Below are positions 1 to 4,949 of a stretch of DNA of 5,670 nt, one piece after another. This DNA is from Victivallales bacterium (lineage in GTDB: Bacteria; Verrucomicrobiota; Lentisphaeria; Oligosphaerales; Oligosphaeraceae): positions 1-5,670 of the forward strand of contig CAAGMX010000560.1 of assembly GCA_900771165.1 (NCBI GenBank), written 5' to 3'. The notes beneath the pieces are model-generated. The model was not told where the DNA came from. It worked only from the letters and a program-made list of their open reading frames with translations, and made no database searches. How positions within the stretch are numbered: position 1 is the first letter of the stretch; every line of letters begins with the position of its first letter. Made by a program: the position numbers and the translations under genes.

Positions 1-767
1 CAGAGCCCCAGCTTCACCGCCACGGCGGCGCAGGCCGTGGCGCTGGTGCCGCTGGCCAGGGTGTAGCCTGCTCCACGCTCGTAGATTTCCACCTGGACCG
101 CATGGTCGTCCACCCGGCTGAGGAACTGGACGTTGGTGCGGTGGGGGAAGAGGGGATGGGATTCCAGGAGAGGGCCCAGGCGCAGGGCCAGATCCGGGGT
201 GGGCGGCGTCTCCCGGAGGACCACGCAGTGGGGATTGCCCACGGTGGCGGCGCAGAAGAGCAGGGGATCCGGTTCTCCCGGAAGGGTCAGGGGTTCCCGG
301 AGGACTTCCCGGCGGGGGCCGGTCACGGGAATTTCCCGGCTGTCAAAGGAGACCTTTCCCATCTGGGCCTGGATGGCGCGGCAGGGGTGGAGGATCCGGC
401 AGGTCACCGGGCCTCCCAGGGTGGCCAGGACAAAGGGGGTGTCCAGGGAGACCAGGCCGCAGTCCCAGAGATACCGGGCGAAGATCCGCACCCCGTTGCC
501 GCTTTTCTCCGCCTCGCTGCCATCGGGATTGAGGATGCGGAAGGCGCACAGGGCCTGAGGCTGGTTCAGAGTCTGGTAGAAGGGGGAGTCCGGGAGATAG
601 GGGCCGTAGAGGATGCCGTCGGAGCCCAGTCCGTAGTGAGGGTGGCAGATCCGGCGCACAGCGTCGGCATCCACGGTGCCGGGGGTGGCCTCCTGGGGAT
701 CCAGGGGGATAAGGTAGTCGTTCCCCAGACCGTGGTATTTTCTCCACCGTCCCGGTTCTGCTGTCAT
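1..767 (-). CDS. dapF: DapF-fold epimerase homologue with both catalytic Cys replaced by Ser (3' end outside window)
   Basis: Classical DapF converts LL- to meso-diaminopimelate in the cytoplasm for lysine and peptidoglycan synthesis. Translating the minus strand from the ATG at 767 gives 255 codons without a stop; the family is about 270-280 residues, so only about 20 are missing. DapF landmarks are present: GLGND at residues 13-17, NPDGSE (80-85), SGNG (89-92), GNPH (177-180), RTNVQF (210-215) and YERGAG (229-234). Residues matching the substrate-binding Asn, Glu and Arg of characterised DapF are kept (N16, N80, N178, N212, E230, R231). The two catalytic cysteine positions are Ser89 (SGNG instead of CGNG) and Ser239 (LASGTSA instead of ACGSGA), and a Glu usual after ERGxG is Tyr235. 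The start overlaps the upstream gene by ATGA and has GGGGAGG nine bases before it, so translation is probably coupled. The fold and family are secure. DAP epimerase activity is doubtful; another racemase, lyase or binding role is possible. Confidence 0.85.
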   Translation of the reverse strand, partial: MTAEPGRWRKYHGLGNDYLIPLDPQEATPGTVDADAVRRICHPHYGLGSDGILYGPYLPDSPFYQTLNQPQALCAFRILNPDGSEAEKSGNGVRIFARYLWDCGLVSLDTPFVLATLGGPVTCRILHPCRAIQAQMGKVSFDSREIPVTGPRREVLREPLTLPGEPDPLLFCAATVGNPHCVVLRETPPTPDLALRLGPLLESHPLFPHRTNVQFLSRVDDHAVQVEIYERGAGYTLASGTSATACAAVAVKLGL

Positions 768-1606
768 CGGCGGAAGCCTCCCCGGGTCATGCGCCCGCCG
801 AAGCGGTCCTGCTGCACGGTGCGGACGGGGGCGGGCTGTTCCAGGCCCAGGGCATACCAGGATTCGCCCAGGCCGGCGTTGCTGAAGCGGTTCACCCGGC
901 GGTTGGCCAGATGCTCCCAGTTCTGGGCGATGATGGGATCCTCGGTCTTCTTCTTGGCCTCGTCCAGCAGCTTCACGGCCTCGGTGAGGTGGTCCTGCTT
1001 CACCAGAAGCCAGGCGTAGGTGGCGTAGGCCAGGGTCCCCTTCTCATACTTGAAGCGGCCGATGTTCTTGCGGAAGAGCTTGTCCAGTCCGGCCAGGTCC
1101 TGGGGATCCTTTTTCCAATGCAGAACCAGGCGCATGCAGAGGATCAGGGGATCCACCACCATGGTCTTCTCCAGGAGGGGGCGGGCGGCCTCATAGTCCC
1201 GGATCTGGTAGAGGAGCTGTCCCTTCATGAGATTGGCCTGGGCCATGGCCAGAGGAGCCCAGAGGCGGTATTTCCGGGTCTGTTCCAGGGGGACCATGGC
1301 CTGGCGGACGGCCTCGGTCTGCTCCTGTTCCAGCTGGCTCACCAGCTTGGGAGTGGCCTGTCCCCGGCTGGCCAGGGCGGAGGCCTTGGTGCGGAGCCGT
1401 TCCTGGGAGGCCAGCAGTTCCCGCTGGACGCCTGTGAAGAGAGCGGTGAGGCGTTTCCGGATCCAGAGATTGATGGGGATGAGGACAGCCAGGGCGGCGG
1501 CGATGCCAGCCAGGATGCCGTAGCCCCAGTGTCCGCCCTGGCCGGCCTGGGTGGTGAAGTATCCGGCGGTGGCGGCGGCCACCATGGCGATGAAGAAGGT
1601 GAGCAT
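764..1606 (-). CDS. Uncharacterised membrane-anchored helical/TPR-like protein
   Basis: I do not recognise this 280-residue protein as a named family. The N-terminus has two hydrophobic segments: residues 1-19, and about 27-49 followed by the basic IRKRL. A charged, Gln/Glu-rich helical stretch (about 55-110) looks like a coiled coil. Residues 115-155 and 190-235 form amphipathic helix pairs of TPR type, for example the motif around YEAARPLLEKTMVVDP and a second around LTEAVKLLDEAKK. The tail (260-280) is Arg/Gly-rich. This suggests a small membrane-anchored scaffold with a cytoplasmic or periplasmic TPR-like domain; the topology is unresolved. The ATG at 1606 is the first start after an in-frame TAG at 1621-1619. 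No clear Shine-Dalgarno precedes it, so it may rely on coupling to rnr, whose stop is 31 nt upstream. Its stop overlaps the dapF-like start. It sits between rnr and dapF, most likely in one transcript. Confidence 0.8.
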   Translation of the reverse strand: MLTFFIAMVAAATAGYFTTQAGQGGHWGYGILAGIAAALAVLIPINLWIRKRLTALFTGVQRELLASQERLRTKASALASRGQATPKLVSQLEQEQTEAVRQAMVPLEQTRKYRLWAPLAMAQANLMKGQLLYQIRDYEAARPLLEKTMVVDPLILCMRLVLHWKKDPQDLAGLDKLFRKNIGRFKYEKGTLAYATYAWLLVKQDHLTEAVKLLDEAKKKTEDPIIAQNWEHLANRRVNRFSNAGLGESWYALGLEQPAPVRTVQQDRFGGRMTRGGFRR

Positions 1607-1637
1607 GTTGGGAACGTTCTAGGGAGGGGAGGGAGGT

Positions 1638-3620
1638 TCAGCCCCGTTTTCCCGCGGGGGCCTTCTCTCTCGGGGAGGGAGCGGGGGAAAGATGCAGTTC
1701 TCCCCGGATGGGGTCTGCCATTTCCATGCGGAATTGTCGCTTCTGGGTAATGTAAATCCGGTCGCCGTCCTTGGTGTTGGACCAGACGCACTTCTGGGAA
1801 TCGAATCGCCAGCTTCGGGGCAGGTCACTCTCATTGGCGAAGGCCATCAGGCCATATTCGGGGAGATAGATCTGGGCTCCCGTCTTGGTGACCCGGCAGA
1901 CTTCTCCGGTGAGGAGCAGCGCGCCCTCCTTCTGCCCCCGCTCCAGAAGATACCGGATCTTCATGCGGTCGCTGGCGGCAAATTCGGCCTGGTCGCAGTT
2001 GTATTCCTTTGCGCTGCAAAGACTTCCAAAGTCGTGTACGGCCTCCAGGGAGTAGGTCTTCCGGCGAAGGTCGTGGGCGAGAAGCTGCTGGTGGATCAGG
2101 AGGTCGGCGTAGCGGCGGATGGGGCTGGTGAAGTGGCAGTAGTGCTCCTTTCCCAGGCCGAAGTGCCCCAGGCATTCCTCTCCGTAGTCCGCCCGGGGAA
2201 GATGGCGGAGGAAGGCCATGAGGAGCACATCCTTCAGGGGTGAGCGCTCGGCGTGCTTCAGGAAGCGCACCATGGCGCCACGGGTGGTGAGATGCCCCAC
2301 CTTCTCTCCCATCATCAGGGTGGCGGACTCGGCAAACTCCTGGAGCTTCTCCGGGTCGGGGCAGAGGTGGTTCCGGTAGAGCCCCGGCAGATGAAGTTGC
2401 TGCAGCTCCCTGGCCACACATTCGTTGGCCGCCAGCATGAACTCCTCCACCAGCTGGTGGGAGGGATTGTCCTCGTTCTGCTGCACCCCCAGGATCCGGG
2501 AGGGCGTCTCGCTGCACACCACCCGGATTTCCGGCATGCCCATGGGGAGGAAGCGCTCCCGGTTCATGCGGCGGTGGCGGAGAAGGGCGGAGAGATCCGC
2601 CAGGCGCTTCACCAGGCTCTGGACTTCGGCGGGGGCGTCGAAGTCGCCCCCGGAAAGGAAGGTCTGGACCTGCTCGTAGCAAAGGCGCTGATTCACCCGG
2701 ATGAGGGTATGCTTCCGCTGCCAGGAGAGGATTTCCCCGGTGTGCTCGTCCAGCCGCAGGAATACCGTATGGGCCAGGCGGTCCTCTCCGGCCTGAAGGC
2801 TGCACTGGCGGTTGGCCAGGGCCTTAGGCAGCATGGGGAGGGTGCGTCCGGGAAGATAGGAGGTGAAGCAACGTTCCCGGGCCTGGCGGTCCAGGGGGGA
2901 GCCCGGGCGGACGTAGCTGGCCACATCCGCAATGTGCACCCCCACAATCACCTGCCCCTTCTGGGGACAGGGCGCCAGGGAGAGGGCGTCGTCGTAGTCC
3001 CGGGCATCCACGGGATCGATGGTGACGGTCACCTGCTGGGTGCAGTCGGTGCGGCGGACCTTGACGGGGGGCAGGGCGGCCGCCTGGGCCTCATCCTCCT
3101 GGGTGTAGGGGGCGGGAATGTGGTATTCTTCCACGATGGCGTCCAGATCCGCCGTCACGGTGCCACTTTCCCTGCCATTTTCCAGGAGTTCCGCATAGGG
3201 GAGGACATCCTCGGGGAAATCCTGCTGGGAGAAGGGGAGGCTTGCCCGGGCCCAGTTCCCTTCCCGGGGGGGCGTGGGGGAGCGGCGCAGGCTCTCCGGG
3301 GAGAGCGGCAGGAGGCCAGGCAGTTCATGGCGCAGGGGACGGATGCCCCAATGCCCTCCCCGTAGGGGGGTGAGGCAGCCCACAAAGGTGGAGAATTTCC
3401 GTTGGAGGATGCGCTTGACGGCGGCCACGGGGCGGGCAGGATCGCTCTGGGGATCCACTACGGCCAGAACCGTGTCCCCGGTGATGGAACCGCCTAGAAA
3501 CTTGGGGGGCACAAAGAGGGAATCCCCCTCCGGCAGCCGGATGAATCCAAATCCCTGGACGTTGACGGAAATCTCTCCCGTGTATTCCATGGCTTTCCCA
3601 GTCTTCTTTTCTTTCTTCAT
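1638..3620 (-). CDS. rnr: RNase II/R-family 3'-5' exoribonuclease, short form
   Basis: A processive 3'-to-5' exoribonuclease acting in mRNA decay and structured-RNA turnover. The 660-residue product begins with a cold-shock/OB domain (about 12-58, with GFGFIRLPEGDSLFVPP). The RNB catalytic domain opens with DPVDARDYDD at 202-211; D202, D208, D210 and D211 align with the four metal-binding Asp of E. coli RNase R (D272, D278, D280, D281). Further RNB hallmarks are HIADVASYV (229-237), EEFMLAANE (392-400) and HFTSPIRRYADLLIH (496-510). A C-terminal S1 domain spans about 572-633. It is shorter than E. coli RNase R (813 aa): the N-terminal helix-turn-helix and long basic tail are absent, leaving only a short Lys/Arg end. 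AAGGA lies 10 nt before the ATG at 3620; an internal ATG at 3590 (codon 11) is an alternative start. RNase R is favoured over RNase II by the HFTSPIRRY region and general layout. It is probably the first gene of an rnr-TPR-dapF unit. Confidence 0.93.
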   Translation of the reverse strand: MKKEKKTGKAMEYTGEISVNVQGFGFIRLPEGDSLFVPPKFLGGSITGDTVLAVVDPQSDPARPVAAVKRILQRKFSTFVGCLTPLRGGHWGIRPLRHELPGLLPLSPESLRRSPTPPREGNWARASLPFSQQDFPEDVLPYAELLENGRESGTVTADLDAIVEEYHIPAPYTQEDEAQAAALPPVKVRRTDCTQQVTVTIDPVDARDYDDALSLAPCPQKGQVIVGVHIADVASYVRPGSPLDRQARERCFTSYLPGRTLPMLPKALANRQCSLQAGEDRLAHTVFLRLDEHTGEILSWQRKHTLIRVNQRLCYEQVQTFLSGGDFDAPAEVQSLVKRLADLSALLRHRRMNRERFLPMGMPEIRVVCSETPSRILGVQQNEDNPSHQLVEEFMLAANECVARELQQLHLPGLYRNHLCPDPEKLQEFAESATLMMGEKVGHLTTRGAMVRFLKHAERSPLKDVLLMAFLRHLPRADYGEECLGHFGLGKEHYCHFTSPIRRYADLLIHQQLLAHDLRRKTYSLEAVHDFGSLCSAKEYNCDQAEFAASDRMKIRYLLERGQKEGALLLTGEVCRVTKTGAQIYLPEYGLMAFANESDLPRSWRFDSQKCVWSNTKDGDRIYITQKRQFRMEMADPIRGELHLSPAPSPREKAPAGKRG

Positions 3621-3690
3621 TTTCCGATAATCCTTAGTCTATTATTTACAATTTACTATTGGGGCATCACACGTGCGCCCAGGCAGGGCA

Positions 3691-3775
3691 GGACGTTCCT
3701 GGCAAGCCCCACAGGCACAGGCAACGTCCCGGTTCATCCGGGAATCCCCACAGGCCTCCGCAGGTCTGCGAGCCT
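3691..3775 (-). other. Structured intergenic segment upstream of rnr: three adjacent inverted repeats
   Basis: Within the 353-nt gap between rpsD and rnr, three hairpin-forming repeats follow each other. The first pairs GGACGTT (3691-3697) with AACGTCC (3723-3729), extended inward by CCTG/CAGG with one bulge. The second pairs CCCGG (3728-3732) with CCGGG (3738-3742), sharing two bases with the first, so the two cannot both form completely. The third pairs AGGC (3752-3755) with GCCT (3772-3775) and CGCA (3759-3762) with TGCG (3767-3770). If transcription of rnr starts upstream, they would form a structured 5' leader; a small RNA is also possible. No known RNA family was recognised. The strand is inferred from the neighbouring genes. 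The remaining gap holds the rpsD terminator, a C8 run near 3784-3791 and an AT-rich island at about 3626-3660. Confidence 0.4.
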
Positions 3776-3818
3776 CGAACCCACCCCCCCCTCGCTCCCT
3801 CCCGGCGACATGCCCCGT

Positions 3819-3824
3819 ACTATA
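3819..3824 (-). promoter_or_regulatory. Possible -10 element for the rnr unit
   Basis: The minus strand reads TATAGT here, five of six matches to TATAAT, placed just after the rpsD terminator and before the inverted repeats upstream of rnr. No convincing TTGACA-like -35 is found at 16-18 bp, so this is only suggestive. An alternative is the AT-rich island at about 3640-3660 close to the rnr start codon. Confidence 0.25.
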
Positions 3825-3871
3825 AAACAGCAAACCGGGTCCCCGCGTCCTCAGGGGGCAGCTGGAAAATA

Positions 3872-3909
3872 GGAAAGCCGCCTTCCCGGGGGAGGGAGGA
3901 CGGCTTTTC
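3872..3909 (-). terminator. Rho-independent terminator of rpsD
   Basis: On the minus strand, about 65 nt after the rpsD stop, a long hairpin forms. AAAGCCG (3874-3880) pairs with CGGCTTT (3901-3907), continued inward after a mismatch by CxTCCC (3882-3887) against GGGAxG (3894-3899), with a short G-rich loop. Read on the minus strand it is followed by an interrupted T-rich stretch (CTTTCCTATTTTCC). Its position directly downstream of rpsD and ahead of rnr indicates that the two are separate transcription units, with possible read-through because the T tract is broken. Confidence 0.65.
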
Positions 3910-3973
3910 CAGGCACACCGGCGAAGGAAGCGGGGAGGAACCCCCTTTTTCCGCCGCCGGGGAATGTGCGGAA

Positions 3974-4642
3974 TTAGTGCAGGTTGTAGTACTCGATCAC
4001 CTTGATGATGGAGACGTCAACCCGGATCTCCTCGGTGAGGGGCTCCCGGAGGACGGTCACCTTGCACTTGTCGTTGGCATCCTTCTCCAGGTAGGGAGGC
4101 AGGGTGACGGCGCTGTCCTTGGCGATCTTGGCGATCATGGGGGAGTGCTGCTCGTTGATGGTCAGCACGTCACCGGCCTTCAGGCGGAGGCTGGCACGGT
4201 CGCAGACCTTGCCATTCACCAGGATGTGGCGATGGCTCACCACCTGGCGGGCGGCGAAGATGGTGGGGGCCAGACCGCTGCGGTAGACGGCGGAGACCAG
4301 GCGCATTTCCAGGTTGGCCAGGAGCTTGTCACCGGTGTTGCCCAGACCGCGCTTGGAGTTGCGGTAGATGAAGGTGAGCTGATGCTCGGAGAGATCGTAG
4401 AAGGTCTTGAGCTTCTGCTTTTCCAGAAGCAGCTGTCCGTAGGTGGAGAGCTTCACGCGGCGCTTGGTGGGGCCATGCTGGCCGGCGGGATAGGCCTTGG
4501 GGGTGCTGGTGCCGTCGGCACCGTCCCGGGTCTTGATGACACGGCTGTTGGTGGGGCAGTTGGGCATGCCCCAAAGGCAGAAGCCGATTCTGCGGCACAG
4601 GGTGTGCTTGGCACCGTGGGTGCCGCTCTTGGTGGTGGCCAT
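3974..4642 (-). CDS. rpsD: 30S ribosomal protein S4
   Basis: S4 binds 16S rRNA early in assembly of the small subunit and is often an mRNA-binding autoregulator. The 222-residue product has the conserved YPAGQHG (51-57), the LLEKQKLK helix (72-79) and a full S4 RNA-binding domain (about 112-172) including the stretch around RLVSAVYRSGLA, ARQVVSHRHILVNGK and LKAGDVLTI. The extreme N-terminus is unusual: instead of the common MARYxGP opening it has MATTKSGTHGAKHTLCRR, with cysteines at 16, 22 and 29 that recall, but do not match, the four-Cys zinc site of some S4 proteins. The ATG at 4642 was chosen over a 77-codon upstream extension because AAGGAGG lies nine bases before it and a good promoter lies inside the extension. 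It is monocistronic here: terminator downstream, divergent bioF upstream, and no alpha-operon neighbours (rpsM, rpsK, rpoA) in view. Confidence 0.97.
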   Translation of the reverse strand: MATTKSGTHGAKHTLCRRIGFCLWGMPNCPTNSRVIKTRDGADGTSTPKAYPAGQHGPTKRRVKLSTYGQLLLEKQKLKTFYDLSEHQLTFIYRNSKRGLGNTGDKLLANLEMRLVSAVYRSGLAPTIFAARQVVSHRHILVNGKVCDRASLRLKAGDVLTINEQHSPMIAKIAKDSAVTLPPYLEKDANDKCKVTVLREPLTEEIRVDVSIIKVIEYYNLH

Positions 4643-4674
4643 GATTCTGGTCCTCCTTGCTTGCGTTTGCGCCA

Positions 4675-4751
4675 CCTGTCTTGGACAATGCCGCCTTCTA
4701 CGGGAAAATGAGGGGTTCTCCCCTGAAAAACGGAGACAGGAGAGAGGCGGC
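4675..4751 (-). promoter_or_regulatory. Candidate H-type pseudoknot in the rpsD leader
   Basis: In the minus-strand RNA upstream of rpsD, GCCGCCU (4751-4745) can pair with AGGCGGC (4696-4690), and CCUGUCU (4740-4734) with AGACAGG (4681-4675). Each is a perfect 7-bp helix and they cross, in the order A-B-A'-B', which defines an H-type pseudoknot. The connecting loops are 4 nt (A-B), 37 nt (B-A') and 8 nt (A'-B'). The 37-nt loop contains its own hairpin, AGGGG/CCCCT with an AGAA loop (4711-4724). The element ends 16 nt before the Shine-Dalgarno. S4 is known to autoregulate by binding mRNA pseudoknots (E. coli alpha operon) and rpsD leaders (Bacillus), so an S4-binding role is a reasonable inference. 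The helices could instead be mutually exclusive alternatives. Confidence 0.45.
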
Positions 4752-4822
4752 TGGACAGGGCGGAAAGTCCATAATCTAGCACCCCTTTGCCATTCTGCCA
4801 GAAAAGGACAGGCCAGGACAGG
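4735..4822. repeat. Four direct copies of GACAGG in the rpsD-bioF divergent region
   Basis: GACAGG occurs on the plus strand at 4735-4740, 4754-4759, 4807-4812 and 4817-4822. The last two are part of a GGACAGG-CCA-GGACAGG direct repeat with a 10-bp period (one helical turn), just upstream of the rpsD -35. The first is half of a leader helix. A regulator-binding role is possible; chance in purine-rich sequence is not excluded. Confidence 0.35.
4773..4801 (-). promoter_or_regulatory. rpsD: Candidate sigma-70-type promoter of rpsD
   Basis: Minus strand: -35 CTGGCA (4801-4796, four of six to TTGACA), exactly 17 bp spacer, -10 TAGATT (4778-4773) preceded by TGC, giving an extended -10 (TGnTAnnnT). 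A start near 4766 would give a leader of about 120 nt containing the complete candidate pseudoknot. Confidence 0.5.
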
Positions 4823-4854
4823 AGAAAGCGGCGCCGTGGGGGGGGGGATCTGCG

Positions 4855-4878
4855 GAACGGCCCGTTCTTCCATATTAT
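4855..4878 (+). promoter_or_regulatory. bioF: Possible bioF -10 with adjacent 13-bp palindrome
   Basis: TATTAT at 4873-4878 matches TATAAT at five of six positions in an otherwise GC-rich stretch. No good -35 is seen at 16-18 bp. In that place lies a perfect palindrome, GAACGG-C-CCGTTC (4855-4867), sitting in the -35 to -10 spacer where a repressor or activator would act. The promoter assignment is tentative; the palindrome is directly visible. Confidence 0.35.
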
Positions 4879-4889
4879 GTTAACCGTCG

Positions 4890-4931
4890 CTTCCGGGAGG
4901 GTCGCAGGGACCGCAGCCCGGGAGGTTTTTT
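4890..4931 (+). terminator. Terminator-like hairpin (possible attenuator) in the bioF leader
   Basis: CTTCCGGG (4890-4897) pairs with CCCGGGAG (4917-4924; seven Watson-Crick pairs and one G-U). An inner GGTC/GACC stem (4900-4903 with 4909-4912) closes a GCAGG loop. One base later comes T6 (4926-4931). This is the layout of an intrinsic terminator on the plus strand, yet it lies only 18 nt before the bioF ATG, so it would act as a conditional attenuator or stop transcripts arriving from upstream. No antiterminator helix was identified. Confidence 0.5.
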
Positions 4932-4949
4932 CTATTGGGAAGAGGCGCC

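Noticed and set aside
2253..3365. Long plus-strand ORF (370 codons) opposite rnr, and similar plus-strand ORFs at 102-1019, 911-1750 and 3659-4711
   Set aside because: They lie antisense to well-supported genes, are low in recognisable motifs, and are rich in Gly/Val/Leu/Glu as expected for reverse-strand shadows in GC-rich DNA.
3770..3785. GGGTTCGAGGC on the minus strand resembling a tRNA T-arm
   Set aside because: No acceptor stem, anticodon arm or D-arm can be assembled around it.
3642..3833. 63-codon minus-strand ORF between rpsD and rnr with a Cys-containing C-terminus
   Set aside because: It needs a TTG start without a clear Shine-Dalgarno, overlaps the inverted repeats, and its composition looks like translated structured GC-rich DNA. 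No family is recognisable.
4773..4795. Possible sigma-54 promoter (TGGCA ... TGC) upstream of rpsD
   Set aside because: The GG-to-GC spacing is 9 nt rather than the required 10, and the sigma-70 extended -10 layout fits better.
4643..4873. 77-codon N-terminal extension of rpsD to an upstream ATG
   Set aside because: The extension is Pro/Arg-rich with no S4 similarity and spans the likely promoter and leader. The internal ATG at 4642 has an ideal AAGGAGG.
4876..4901. BirA-like half site (ATGTTAACC) near bioF
   Set aside because: There is no second inverted half (GGTTTACAA-like) at the 14-16 nt spacing expected for a biotin operator.
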